NCBI GenBank assembly: GCA_959604355.1
Contig: CAUHAO010000001.1
Location: forward strand, 1-64,000
Reading direction: 5' to 3'
DNA from: an uncultured Eubacteriales bacterium
GTDB lineage: Bacteria > Bacillota > Clostridia > Oscillospirales > UBA644
Length of the DNA: 64,000 nt
Below, in pieces: positions 34,726 to 43,079 of the stretch. The translations under genes were made by a program, and so were the position numbers. The notes under the pieces were generated by a model, which made no database searches, was not told where the DNA came from, and saw only the letters and a program-made list of their open reading frames with translations. Each line of letters opens with the position of its first letter. The stretch's first letter is position 1.

Positions 34726-34941
34726 ATGAAAAAAACTCTTCTTATTGACGGAATGATGTGCATGCACTGCGCGGCACATATCGAAAAAGCGCTCAAAGCC
34801 GTGGAAAGCGTGAGTTCAGTCGTAGTTGACCTTAACAGCAAGACGGCTGTCGTCACCGCCGCTTCCGATGTTTCAGATGCGGTTCTCGGGAAGGCGGTCG
34901 AGGACGCCGGATACACAGTGACCGACATAAAGGGAGAATGA
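34726..34941 (+). CDS. copZ: CopZ-like heavy-metal-associated domain protein
   Basis: A 71-residue single HMA domain (beta-alpha-beta-beta-alpha-beta) with the metal site GMMCMHCAAHIE (Cys12, Cys15). AAGGAG stands eight bases before the ATG. It normally hands Cu(I) to CopA, but the adjacent copA is a relic, so this is an orphan chaperone unless another pump exists. The codons are clean, suggesting it is still under selection or the pump loss is recent. Confidence 0.88.
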   Translation: MKKTLLIDGMMCMHCAAHIEKALKAVESVSSVVVDLNSKTAVVTAASDVSDAVLGKAVEDAGYTVTDIKGE

Positions 34942-34945
34942 TACT

Positions 34946-35587
34946 ATGAAAATTCTTTTTCAGGGCGACAGCATAACTGATGCAGGAGCCAGTGCAGCTC
35001 AGAAAAAAGGCTCATCGCTCGGCAGCGGTTACCCGAAATACGCGGCGGAATATCTGCGTGAAATGTTTTCCGACAAGGAGTTCGATTTTATCAATCTCGG
35101 AATAAGCGGCAACCAGACTAAGGATATCGTCGAGCGTATTCAGACCGATATAATCGACGTAAAGCCCGATCTTACGTCGATACTCGTCGGGATAAATGAC
35201 GTGTGGCATCACTTCGGAGATAAGCAATGGATCCCAAACGATGTCTTCGAGGAGCGTTATCGTACTATCCTTGAAGCGATAAAGAGCACGGGCTCGCATA
35301 TAGTCATGATGGAGCCGTATTTTATACCTGTTGACGACGACGAGGAAAGGTTCCGCGTAGATTTGCCAAACAAGGTGAGTGTGATACGCAAACTCGCCCG
35401 TGAATACGCCGAGGTGTATATTCCGCTTGACGGTTATATTGCTGCGGAGTGTGTGCGCCGTGAGCCCAAAGAACTTTCGGAAGACGGCGTGCATCCGTCC
35501 CCGGAGGGCGCGAGATTTATCGGCAGGATATATGCCGATGCTGTCGCTCCGATAATAGAAAAGCATTTTGCAAACGGCGGCAAGTAA
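34946..35587 (+). CDS. SGNH/GDSL hydrolase
   Basis: The 213-residue protein has the SGNH-family blocks: block I FQGDSITDAG (Ser9 nucleophile), block II Gly in INLGISGNQT (Gly53, Asn56), block III GINDVW (Asn84) and block V DGVHPSPEG (Asp180, His183). It has no signal peptide, so it is a cytoplasmic esterase or carbohydrate deacetylase; the substrate is not evident. Four bases separate it from copZ, so it probably shares that transcript. A terminator follows immediately. Confidence 0.88.
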   Translation: MKILFQGDSITDAGASAAQKKGSSLGSGYPKYAAEYLREMFSDKEFDFINLGISGNQTKDIVERIQTDIIDVKPDLTSILVGINDVWHHFGDKQWIPNDVFEERYRTILEAIKSTGSHIVMMEPYFIPVDDDEERFRVDLPNKVSVIRKLAREYAEVYIPLDGYIAAECVRREPKELSEDGVHPSPEGARFIGRIYADAVAPIIEKHFANGGK

Positions 35588-35593
35588 GTCCGA

Positions 35594-35617
35594 AGCGTCC
35601 CGAAAGGGACGCTTTTT
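35594..35617 (+). terminator. Rho-independent terminator after the SGNH hydrolase gene
   Basis: Stem AGCGTCCC / GGGACGCT with GAAA tetraloop, then TTTTT. Confidence 0.94.
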
Positions 35618-35715
35618 CCGTTGAAGTCGAATGGACAGGAACAAAAGTGGATAATATTTGGGAAAAAAGTCAACAATACGTTGATATAGTTAAAAAAAAG
35701 TTTGCAACGTCCCTA

Positions 35716-35744
35716 TTGACAAATCAATTCATGTGTGATAAAAT
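35716..35744 (+). promoter_or_regulatory. Promoter of tRNA-Leu
   Basis: TTGACA (35716-35721), 17-base spacer, TAAAAT (35739-35744), 101 bases before the mature tRNA. The intervening leader shows no open reading frame of note. Confidence 0.82.
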
Positions 35745-35844
35745 AGTTAGGCAAGGTGAATTTTGAATTGAGATCCTTTCGTTTAGGCGGAAAAGGTCAC
35801 TTGATTGAGGTTCAGATTTCGATTTTTGCAAAAGTACTAAATAT

Positions 35845-35931
35845 GCGGGTATGGCGGAATTGGCAGACGCGCTAGATTCAGGTTCTAGTGAAAGCAATTT
35901 CATGCAGGTTCAAGTCCTGTTACCCGCACCA
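35845..35931 (+). tRNA. tRNA-Leu (anticodon CAG)
   Basis: 87 bases including an encoded CCA. Acceptor stem GCGGGTA (35845-35851) pairs with TACCCGC (35921-35927). The anticodon stem CTAGA / TCTAG encloses TTCAGGT with anticodon CAG. There is a long variable arm typical of class II tRNAs and a T-arm GGTTCAAGTCC. It reads CUG codons. Confidence 0.97.
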
Positions 35932-35935
35932 TCAT

Positions 35936-35985
35936 ACGGACTCAAGCCTTGTGCCATTCGGCATGTGGTTTCAGTCCGTTTTTTT
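35936..35985 (+). terminator. Terminator after tRNA-Leu
   Basis: Outer stem ACGGACT / AGTCCGT with an inner stem GTGCC / GGCAT, followed by TTTTTTT. Confidence 0.85.
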
Positions 35986-36134
35986 ATACAAAAGCACATT
36001 TCTGACTGAAAACAGGGAGATCGGCCGCACAAGAGTAGGGATAAGAGCAAGGACGAAATCATTTCAGGGGGAGAAGCAGCGCATACGCGGCCGGTCTGAC
36101 ATATTATAAAACAAAAGGGAGATTTGGGTAAACA

Positions 36135-37079
36135 ATGAACAAAATCACAATCATAGGAACAGGAAGTGTCGGTTCTACAATCGCGTATACGCTGACCCTC
36201 AACGGGTTAGCGTCGGAAATTGTAATGATCGACGTCAACACCGAGAAAGCTATCGGTGAAGCGCTTGATATAAGGCAGGGTACGCCGTTCTGCTCGCCAT
36301 GCACCATATACGCGGGTGATTACAGCGATGCGGTCAACTCCGATATAGTCATTTTGACATCGGGTGTTGCACGCAAGCCGGGACAGTCGCGCCTTGACCT
36401 TGCACAGACGAATGTAAATATAGCTAAAAGCATAATTCCGAATATCATCCGTTACGCTCCGGACGCGAAATACGTCATCGTCAGCAATCCGGTTGATATA
36501 ATAACATATACTTTCAATAAAATTTCCGGACTTCCCGAAAAACAGATAATCGGATCCGGCACGATACTCGATACCGCGCGTCTGCGTTCGAGACTTTCGG
36601 AATGCTACAAAATAAATCAGAAGAACGTACATGCCTATGTTATGGGCGAACACGGAGACTCTGCGTTCGTGCCGTGGTCGCTTGCGAATATCTCCAACGT
36701 ACCGATAGAGGCGCTCCAGGGCTCGATAAAGGGACTCAGTGATGAATATCCCGTCATAGATTTTGACGAGATCGAGACTTACGTGCGTAAATCCGGCGCG
36801 CGTGTCATCGAGCGCAAAGGTGCAACGTTCTATGCTGTTTCGGTAGCAGTATGCCACATATGCAGATGTATCCTTTCGGGTATAAACACGACGATGACAG
36901 TCTCCACGCTCATGCACGGCGAATATGGTATAAATGACGTATGCCTGAGCGTACTCAACCTTGTCGGAGGCGGCGGTCTGCATGGAAAAGTATTGCCTCA
37001 TCTTACGGATGAAGAGATACAGCAGCTGCGTCACAGCGAGAAATGCCTTAAAGAAGTCATGAAGGATATAAACATCTGA
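36135..37079 (+). CDS. mdh: LDH-fold dehydrogenase with malate-type specificity residue, probable malate dehydrogenase
   Basis: The 314-residue protein has the LDH/MDH Rossmann start ITIIGTGSVGSTIA (4-17), catalytic Asp146 and Arg149 in GTILDTARLR and His173 in MGEHGDSAF. Overall it is closer to lactate dehydrogenases, but the specificity loop reads SGVARKPGQSRLDL, with Arg80 where lactate enzymes have Gln (PQKPGETR) and malate enzymes have Arg (ARKPGMSR). That predicts oxaloacetate/malate use with NADH. It is 14 bases upstream of fumC and heads the Hdr-Flx-Frd run, which agrees. Automated annotation would likely call it L-lactate dehydrogenase. No promoter is evident in 35987-36134. Confidence 0.82.
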   Translation: MNKITIIGTGSVGSTIAYTLTLNGLASEIVMIDVNTEKAIGEALDIRQGTPFCSPCTIYAGDYSDAVNSDIVILTSGVARKPGQSRLDLAQTNVNIAKSIIPNIIRYAPDAKYVIVSNPVDIITYTFNKISGLPEKQIIGSGTILDTARLRSRLSECYKINQKNVHAYVMGEHGDSAFVPWSLANISNVPIEALQGSIKGLSDEYPVIDFDEIETYVRKSGARVIERKGATFYAVSVAVCHICRCILSGINTTMTVSTLMHGEYGINDVCLSVLNLVGGGGLHGKVLPHLTDEEIQQLRHSEKCLKEVMKDINI

Positions 37080-37093
37080 CGGAGGGAACGAAA

Positions 37094-38470
37094 ATGGAAT
37101 ACCGTATAGAACACGATTCGATGGGCGAGATGAAAGTTCCCGCTGATAGACTGTGGGCAGCGCAGACCCAGAGAAGCCATGAGAATTTTGAAATAGGAGT
37201 AGGTATCGAAACGATGCCTGCGGAGATAATACATGCTTTCGGCATACTGAAAAAGGCTGCGGCTCTTGCAAATCATGAGCTTAAACCCGAAAAGATGACC
37301 GATGAGAAACTCGCGGCGATAACCAAGGCATGCGACGAGGTCATCTCGGGAGAACTTAACGGTCATTTTCCGCTTGTCGTATGGCAGACGGGATCCGGCA
37401 CGCAGTCCAATATGAACACCAATGAAGTCATCTGCAACCGCGCAAACCAGATCGCGGGAAAAGTTCTGACGCATCCCAACGATGACATCAACATGAGCCA
37501 GTCGTCCAACGACACGTTCCCGACGGCTATGCATATTTCGGCGGTCGTGGCAATAGAAGATAAACTGATACCCGCAATTGAACTTCTTATCGGGACTTTT
37601 AAACGTCTCGAAGCGGAAAACGAGGGCATTGTCAAATCCGGCAGAACGCATCTGCAGGACGCGACGCCGATAAAATTCAGCCAGGAGATAAGCGGCTGGC
37701 GCGCAAGCCTCGAACGTGACGCTGAGCTGCTGCGTGCCGCGGTCAAGCCTCTTTATGAACTCGCGCTCGGAGGTACGGCCGTCGGAACAGGGCTCAACGC
37801 ACCGAAGGGCTTCGATACTCTTGTTGCGGCGAAAGCGGCGGCTCTTACGGGCAAACCATTCGTTACCGCGGCAAATAAATTCCATGCCCTGACATCGAAA
37901 GATGAGCTCGTATTCGCTCACGGTGCTATAAAGGCGACGGCGTGCGACATGATGAAGATAGCAAATGACGTCCGTTGGCTTGCATCCGGTCCGCGCGACG
38001 GTCTGGGTGAGATACATATACCCGAAAACGAACCCGGCTCGTCGATAATGCCCGGCAAGGTCAACCCGACGCAATGCGAGGCGGTCACGATGGTTGCCGT
38101 GCAGGTAATTGGAAACGACGTGGCGGTGGGAATGGCGGCCTCTCAAGGCAACTTCGAGCTCAACGTGTTCATGCCCGTCGCGGCTTACAACTTTTTGCAG
38201 TCTGCGCGTCTGCTTGCGGAAGCGATAGTTTCGTTTAATAATAAATGCGCCGTAGGCATCACCGCGAATAAGGAGAAAATGCATGATAATTTGCACAATT
38301 CCCTTATGCTCGTGACCGCGCTCAACCCGTATATCGGTTACGAAAACGCCGCGAAGACCGCAAAAAAGGCGTTCAAAGACAATATTTCACTCAAACAGGC
38401 GTGTGTCGAACTCGGATTCCTCACAGAGGAGAGGTTCGACGAGGTGTTCCATCCGGAGCAGATGGTATAA
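37094..38470 (+). CDS. fumC: Class II fumarate hydratase
   Basis: The 458-residue protein is an iron-free FumC: substrate loop TGSGTQSNMNTNEVICNRA, SGRTHLQDATPIKFSQEISG with the catalytic His, and the signature GSSIMPGKVNPTQCEA with the active Ser loop. It interconverts malate and fumarate. GGAGGG precedes the ATG. It links the mdh-like gene to the fumarate reductase encoded further along the same run, so in this context it probably dehydrates malate to feed fumarate reduction. FumC is oxygen-stable, unlike the Fe-S fumarases common in anaerobes. Confidence 0.96.
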   Translation: MEYRIEHDSMGEMKVPADRLWAAQTQRSHENFEIGVGIETMPAEIIHAFGILKKAAALANHELKPEKMTDEKLAAITKACDEVISGELNGHFPLVVWQTGSGTQSNMNTNEVICNRANQIAGKVLTHPNDDINMSQSSNDTFPTAMHISAVVAIEDKLIPAIELLIGTFKRLEAENEGIVKSGRTHLQDATPIKFSQEISGWRASLERDAELLRAAVKPLYELALGGTAVGTGLNAPKGFDTLVAAKAAALTGKPFVTAANKFHALTSKDELVFAHGAIKATACDMMKIANDVRWLASGPRDGLGEIHIPENEPGSSIMPGKVNPTQCEAVTMVAVQVIGNDVAVGMAASQGNFELNVFMPVAAYNFLQSARLLAEAIVSFNNKCAVGITANKEKMHDNLHNSLMLVTALNPYIGYENAAKTAKKAFKDNISLKQACVELGFLTEERFDEVFHPEQMV

Positions 38471-38484
38471 GGAGGAACGGAGAA

Positions 38485-39282
38485 ATGATGAAGGTGAGTT
38501 ACTTTCCGGGCTGTACATTAAAGAATAAGGCCCTGGATCTTGATACATATGCCCGCAGAAGCGCTCAGGTGCTGGGCGTTGAACTTGAAGAAACAGAAGA
38601 CTGGCAGTGCTGTGGCGGTGCGTTTACGACCTCCGCCTCGGAGATCGCTACAAAGCTTTCTTCGGTACGCGCACTGATACAGGCAAAAAAGAAAGACCGC
38701 CCGCTCGTGACGGTCTGTTCGGCATGCCACAATGTAATAAAACAAACCAACCACGCGATACAGACCAACGAGGAGTTTGCAGCGCGTGTAAATAATTATT
38801 TGGGCGAAGACGGTCCTTACGACGGCTCCGTGCAGGTGTTGCACTATCTTGAACTTCTTCGTGACGTAATAGGGTTTGAAAAGATAAAACAGAGCGTCGT
38901 CAAACCCTTAACAGGCAGAAAAATTGCGGCGTATTACGGATGCCTGCTGCTGCGCCCGGGAAAGACGATGCGGATGGATGACGTGGAAAATCCGAAGATA
39001 ATGGAAGATTTTATCCGCGCCATAGGCGGCGAACCAGTCATATACGCGCTGCGCAACGAGTGCTGCGGCGGGTATATCGCGTTGGAACAGCCCGACTCTG
39101 CGAAAAAGAAGAGTGCGGCGGTACTTGACAATGCAGTTAACTGCGGGGCGGAGATGATAGTAACGGCGTGCCCGCTTTGTAAATACAACCTTGAGAAAAA
39201 CGGCGGCGCAGACATACCCGTCGTATACTTTACGGAACTGCTTGCCGAAGCGTTGGGCGTAAAGGGGGATAAAAATGAATAA
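38485..39282 (+). CDS. hdrB: Heterodisulfide reductase subunit B-like protein
   Basis: The start at 38485 follows GGAGG and gives 265 residues. Two CCG domains are complete: Cys10, Cys42-Cys43, Cys78, Cys81 and Cys153, Cys193-Cys194, Cys229, Cys232. In methanogen HdrB these bind two non-cubane [4Fe-4S] clusters that reduce a disulfide. In bacteria the true acceptor is often unknown. Here no DsrC-like acceptor is encoded nearby, and fumarate reductase genes lie in the same run, so this subunit may carry electrons to the FrdB-like protein (inference). It overlaps hdrC by 8 bases. Confidence 0.92.
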   Translation: MMKVSYFPGCTLKNKALDLDTYARRSAQVLGVELEETEDWQCCGGAFTTSASEIATKLSSVRALIQAKKKDRPLVTVCSACHNVIKQTNHAIQTNEEFAARVNNYLGEDGPYDGSVQVLHYLELLRDVIGFEKIKQSVVKPLTGRKIAAYYGCLLLRPGKTMRMDDVENPKIMEDFIRAIGGEPVIYALRNECCGGYIALEQPDSAKKKSAAVLDNAVNCGAEMIVTACPLCKYNLEKNGGADIPVVYFTELLAEALGVKGDKNE

Positions 39283-39661
39283 AGAAGACCTCAAAAAAGA
39301 GATAATCCGTTCGAGCGGTGTCAATGTACTCAAATGTATGCGCTGTGGCAAATGCTCCGGCACATGCCCCGCATACGACGAGATGGAATATCATCCGCAC
39401 GAATTCGTATATATGGTCGAAACCGGCGATATTGACGCGCTGATGAAGTCGCAGTCGATATATAAATGCCTGACGTGTTTCGCGTGCGTGGATCGATGCC
39501 CGAGAGGTGTCGAACCAGCGAAGATTGTGGAGGCAGTGCGCCTTGCGGTCATCCGTCAGAAGGGCAATAACCACCTTCTCGCTGATGAGATTCCGTCAAA
39601 GATCGACGAGGATATGCCCCAGCAGGCGATAGTCACCGCGTTCAGAAAATATACGAAATAA
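39275..39661 (+). CDS. hdrC: Heterodisulfide reductase subunit C-like protein
   Basis: The 128-residue ferredoxin-type protein has two cubane motifs, Cys21/24/27/31 (CMRCGKCSGTCP) and Cys65/68/71/75 (CLTCFACVDRCP), in the HdrC arrangement. It passes electrons between HdrA and HdrB. The start lies inside hdrB. It is cytoplasmic, with no membrane segment (no HdrE-type partner). Confidence 0.92.
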   Translation: MNKEDLKKEIIRSSGVNVLKCMRCGKCSGTCPAYDEMEYHPHEFVYMVETGDIDALMKSQSIYKCLTCFACVDRCPRGVEPAKIVEAVRLAVIRQKGNNHLLADEIPSKIDEDMPQQAIVTAFRKYTK

Positions 39662-39673
39662 GGAGGAAACGGA

Positions 39674-41668
39674 ATGCAAAGAATAGGTGTTTTCGTGTGC
39701 CATTGCGGCACAAACATAGCCGGAACGGTCGATGTAGCAGCCGTTTCCGAAGCTCTCGGACATGAGCCCGGCGTAGTATTTTCGACAAATTATCAATACA
39801 TGTGTTCCCAGGCGGGGCAGGACATGATAAAGGACGCGATAGCCGAGCATAAACTTACGGGTATCGTTATATGCTCCTGCTCACCGCGTATGCACGAAGC
39901 AACATTCCGCAAGACTGCCGCGGCGGCGGGAATAAACCCGTATATGATGGAAATAGCAAACATCCGCGAGCAATGCTCATGGGTACACAAGGATATGCAG
40001 ACCGGTACGGAGAAGGCGATAATCTTAGGCCGCGCCGCGATAGCGAAAGTTCATCTCAATACACCTCTTACTCCCGGAACATCCGCTGTTACAAAGCGTG
40101 CGCTCGTCATCGGAGGCGGGATAGCGGGCATACAGACCGCGCTGGATATCGCAGATGCGGGATTTCCCGTCGATATAGTGGAAACGAAGCCTACCATCGG
40201 CGGCAAAATGGCTCAGCTTGACAAAACCTTCCCTACCCTCGACTGTGCAGCGTGTATCCTCACTCCGAAAATGGTCGATGTGGCACAGAATGAGAATATC
40301 CGTATTTTCTCATATTCCGAAGTGACTGCGGTCAAAGGTTTCGTCGGCAATTTTGATGTTACAATAAAACGCAAAGCGCGTTACGTCAGAGAAGACATCT
40401 GCACGGGCTGCGGTGCATGCACCGAAAAATGTCCGCAGAAAAATGTTCCCAACGAGTTCAATCTCGGAATGGATAACCGACGCGCCATATATATCCCGTT
40501 TGCGCAAGCTGTTCCGAAGGTTGCGACAATCGATCCCGACAGATGCAATATGCTCAAAAACGGCAAATGCGGAGTGTGTGCGAAAGTCTGCACCGCGGGA
40601 GCTATAGATTATAAGGCAAAAGACGAATTTATCGAAGAAAAATACGGAGCGATAGTCGTCGCTACCGGCTTCAATCCCATTTCGATGGAGAAATTCGACG
40701 AATTCGCATACTCTCAGTCCAAGGATGTCGTCACGTCGCTCGAATTTGAGCGTCTGATGAATGCCGCGGGCCCCACGGGCGGAAAACTGCTGCGCCCTTC
40801 CGACGGAGAACACCCCCACACGATAGTTTTCGTACAGTGCGTCGGCTCACGCTGTGCGGCATGTGAGGAAAAGGGTAAGGAATACTGCTCCAAGATATGC
40901 TGTATGTATACCGCGAAGCACGCGATGCTCACGCGCGACAAATATCCCGACACGGACGTTTATGTATTCTATATCGATGTGCGTACTCCCGGCAAGAATT
41001 TCGATGAATTCTACCGCCGCGCGGTCGAGGAATACGGCGTGCATTATATAAAAGGCATGGTAGGAAAAGTCACACCGGAGGGCAAAAAGCTCTTGGTTCG
41101 CGCGTCTGACCTCATTGCTGATAAACAGCTCAATATCGAGGCGGACCTCGTCGTACTCGCGGCGGCGATAGAGCCCGACAAATCCGCGCGTTCTCTTGCA
41201 ACGATGCTTACAGCGTCCATGGATACGAACGATTTCTTCACAGAGGCGCATCCGAAGCTGCGTCCCGTCGAAAGCCCGACAGCGGGAGTTTTCCTCTCGG
41301 GTGCGTGCCAGGGGCCGAAAGATATTCCCGAGACGGTCGCTCAGGCCGGTGCCGCGGCGTCGAAAGTAATCGGGTTACTTTGCAAAGATAAGCTCACCGG
41401 CAACCCCTGTGTTGCATATCCCGACGAAATGATGTGCAACGGTTGCTCGGCATGCGAAAAAGTATGCCCCTACGGTGCGATAACTTATGTGGATAAAGAA
41501 TTCCGTATGCCCGATCGCACGACGCGTATTCGCCGTGTGGCACAGGTCAATGAAGCCGTCTGTCAGGGCTGCGGCGCCTGCACGGTAGCATGCTGTTCCG
41601 GCGCTATGGATCTCAAAGGCTTTAAGAATAAACAAATAATGGCGGAGGTGGACGCGATATGCCGATAA
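39674..41668 (+). CDS. hdrA: Heterodisulfide reductase subunit A-like, flavin-bifurcating protein
   Basis: The 664-residue protein has the full HdrA layout: an N-terminal Fe-S domain (VFVCHCGTN, ICSCSPRMHE, CSWVHKD; 8-105), a thioredoxin-reductase-like FAD domain starting ALVIGGGIAGIQTAL (143-157), an inserted ferredoxin (Cys243/246/249/253), the CVGSRCAACEEKGKEYCS region, and a C-terminal double ferredoxin (from Cys588 and Cys630). In methanogens and Hdr-Flx complexes this FAD splits electron pairs between a low-potential path to ferredoxin and a high-potential path through HdrBC. AGGAGG precedes the ATG. It overlaps the flxD-like gene by 10 bases. Confidence 0.94.
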   Translation: MQRIGVFVCHCGTNIAGTVDVAAVSEALGHEPGVVFSTNYQYMCSQAGQDMIKDAIAEHKLTGIVICSCSPRMHEATFRKTAAAAGINPYMMEIANIREQCSWVHKDMQTGTEKAIILGRAAIAKVHLNTPLTPGTSAVTKRALVIGGGIAGIQTALDIADAGFPVDIVETKPTIGGKMAQLDKTFPTLDCAACILTPKMVDVAQNENIRIFSYSEVTAVKGFVGNFDVTIKRKARYVREDICTGCGACTEKCPQKNVPNEFNLGMDNRRAIYIPFAQAVPKVATIDPDRCNMLKNGKCGVCAKVCTAGAIDYKAKDEFIEEKYGAIVVATGFNPISMEKFDEFAYSQSKDVVTSLEFERLMNAAGPTGGKLLRPSDGEHPHTIVFVQCVGSRCAACEEKGKEYCSKICCMYTAKHAMLTRDKYPDTDVYVFYIDVRTPGKNFDEFYRRAVEEYGVHYIKGMVGKVTPEGKKLLVRASDLIADKQLNIEADLVVLAAAIEPDKSARSLATMLTASMDTNDFFTEAHPKLRPVESPTAGVFLSGACQGPKDIPETVAQAGAAASKVIGLLCKDKLTGNPCVAYPDEMMCNGCSACEKVCPYGAITYVDKEFRMPDRTTRIRRVAQVNEAVCQGCGACTVACCSGAMDLKGFKNKQIMAEVDAICR

Positions 41669-42099
41669 ACGATGAAAAATACAGACCGCTTATCGTGGCG
41701 TTCTGCTGCAACTGGTGCTCTTACGCGGGCGCGGACCTTGCGGGCAACAACCGTCTGGCGTATCCTGCGGACGTGAAGATAATCCGCGTGCCTTGCTCCT
41801 GCCGCGTCAATCCCATGTTCGTTCTGCGCGCGTTCCAGAGAGGCGCAGACGGCGTTATCCTTTGCGGTTGCCATCCCGGTGACTGCCATTATACTTCGGG
41901 CAACTATTATACCCGCCGCCGTATGGCGCTGCTGTTCTCGATGCTCGACTACCTCGGTATCGAACGTGAGCGTACCCGCGTGGAATGGGTATCCGCTGCC
42001 GAAGGCGCGAAGTTTGCAGCGACAATGGAAGATTTCTGCGGTACCGTCGCCGCACTCGGCCCGAATAAGAGACTGGAGGATCTGAGATGCAAAAAATAA
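41659..42099 (+). CDS. flxD: MvhD/FlxD-like iron-sulfur subunit
   Basis: The 146-residue protein matches the MvhD family (hydrogenase iron-sulfur delta subunit): FCCNWCSYAGADLAG, RVPCSCRVNPMFVLRAFQ, GVILCGCHPGDCHY, ending in a helix. MvhD holds a [2Fe-2S] cluster and docks the electron donor module to HdrA. With an NAD(P)H-binding flavoprotein encoded downstream and no hydrogenase, it fits FlxD of the Flx module. GGAGGTGG precedes its start inside hdrA, and it overlaps the next gene by 13 bases. Confidence 0.9.
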   Translation: MPINDEKYRPLIVAFCCNWCSYAGADLAGNNRLAYPADVKIIRVPCSCRVNPMFVLRAFQRGADGVILCGCHPGDCHYTSGNYYTRRRMALLFSMLDYLGIERERTRVEWVSAAEGAKFAATMEDFCGTVAALGPNKRLEDLRCKK

Positions 42100-43079
42100 A
42101 ACGTGAAATCCTCATAGACAAAGCAAAACAGTTGCTTGCGGACGGCACAGTCAGCCGTGTCCTCGGATGGAAAGAGGGCGAATTCTGTTACGATGTCACT
42201 CCCGCGGTCTTCCGTGACGCGAAAGCTCTTGAAAAGGATTTCATTTTCGGGGATTTCTGCGGTGCGAACTTCTCCAAATATCTCGTTTCCGAGACAAGGA
42301 AGGACGACGGTAAAGTCCTCGTATTTCTCAAACCCTGTGATACATACAGTTTTAATCAACTTCTCAACGAACATCGTTTTGACCGCGAAAAGGTTTATGC
42401 CGTAGGTATTCCGTGCGAAGGTATGCTTGACGTGAGCAAGATCCGCAAAGCGGCAGAAAGCTTCACGGACATTGACACTGATGGAGACAAAGTCACGGTT
42501 CATACGCTCTATGACGGCGACACAGTACTTGACCGTGCGGAAATTCTCGCGGAGCGCTGCCTGAGCTGTAAGTCCAAGAAGCATGTCGCGTACGACGAGC
42601 TTCTCGGAGAAGACGGAGAAGTTGCCGACAGCAATCGCTTTGACGAGGTTGAAAAGCTTGAAAAGATGACTCCCGACGAGCGTTTCGCGTTCTGGCAGGG
42701 AGAGCTTTCACGCTGCATACGCTGCAATGCGTGCAGAGACGTATGCCCCGCTTGCACTTGCGAAAAATGCGTTTTCGACAATCCCGAATCGGGCGTTGAA
42801 AACAAGGCAATAAGCGACTCTTTTGAAGAGAAAATGTTCCATATCATCCGTGCGTTCCATGTCGCGGGACGCTGCACGGACTGCGGCGAATGCTCCCGCG
42901 TATGTCCGCAGCATATTCCTCTGCACCTGCTCAACCGTAAATTCATAAAAGACATAAACGCCTTCTACGGCGATTATCAGGCAGGCGCAACTGTGGGGCA
43001 GCGTGCTCCGCTGACTGATTTCACGACCTCAGACCTTGAGCCTTCCGACGCGGTGAAAGGAGGAAACGGCAATGCGTAA
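42087..43079 (+). CDS. Fe-S subunit of the Flx-type module (FrhB/FlxC-like)
   Basis: The 330-residue protein has an N-terminal FrhB/FdhB-like region (1-190) with VLFLKPCDTYSFNQL and GIPCEGMLD, a CLSCKSKKH site, then ferredoxin motifs CIRCNACRDVCPACTCEKC (about 211-229) and CTDCGECSRVCPQH (about 266-279). It probably wires the NAD(P)H flavoprotein to FlxD. Whether it equals FlxB or FlxC of Desulfovibrio I cannot decide without alignment. It overlaps genes on both sides (13 and 8 bases), implying stoichiometric synthesis. Confidence 0.75.
   Translation: MQKIKREILIDKAKQLLADGTVSRVLGWKEGEFCYDVTPAVFRDAKALEKDFIFGDFCGANFSKYLVSETRKDDGKVLVFLKPCDTYSFNQLLNEHRFDREKVYAVGIPCEGMLDVSKIRKAAESFTDIDTDGDKVTVHTLYDGDTVLDRAEILAERCLSCKSKKHVAYDELLGEDGEVADSNRFDEVEKLEKMTPDERFAFWQGELSRCIRCNACRDVCPACTCEKCVFDNPESGVENKAISDSFEEKMFHIIRAFHVAGRCTDCGECSRVCPQHIPLHLLNRKFIKDINAFYGDYQAGATVGQRAPLTDFTTSDLEPSDAVKGGNGNA

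Noticed and set aside
36207..37271. 354-residue open frame on the minus strand opposite the mdh-like gene
   Set aside because: Arg/Tyr/Cys-rich antisense frame typical of codon-bias artefacts.
37031..38296. 421-residue open frame on the minus strand opposite fumC
   Set aside because: Shadow frame of a conserved enzyme gene; no ribosome site or recognisable motif.
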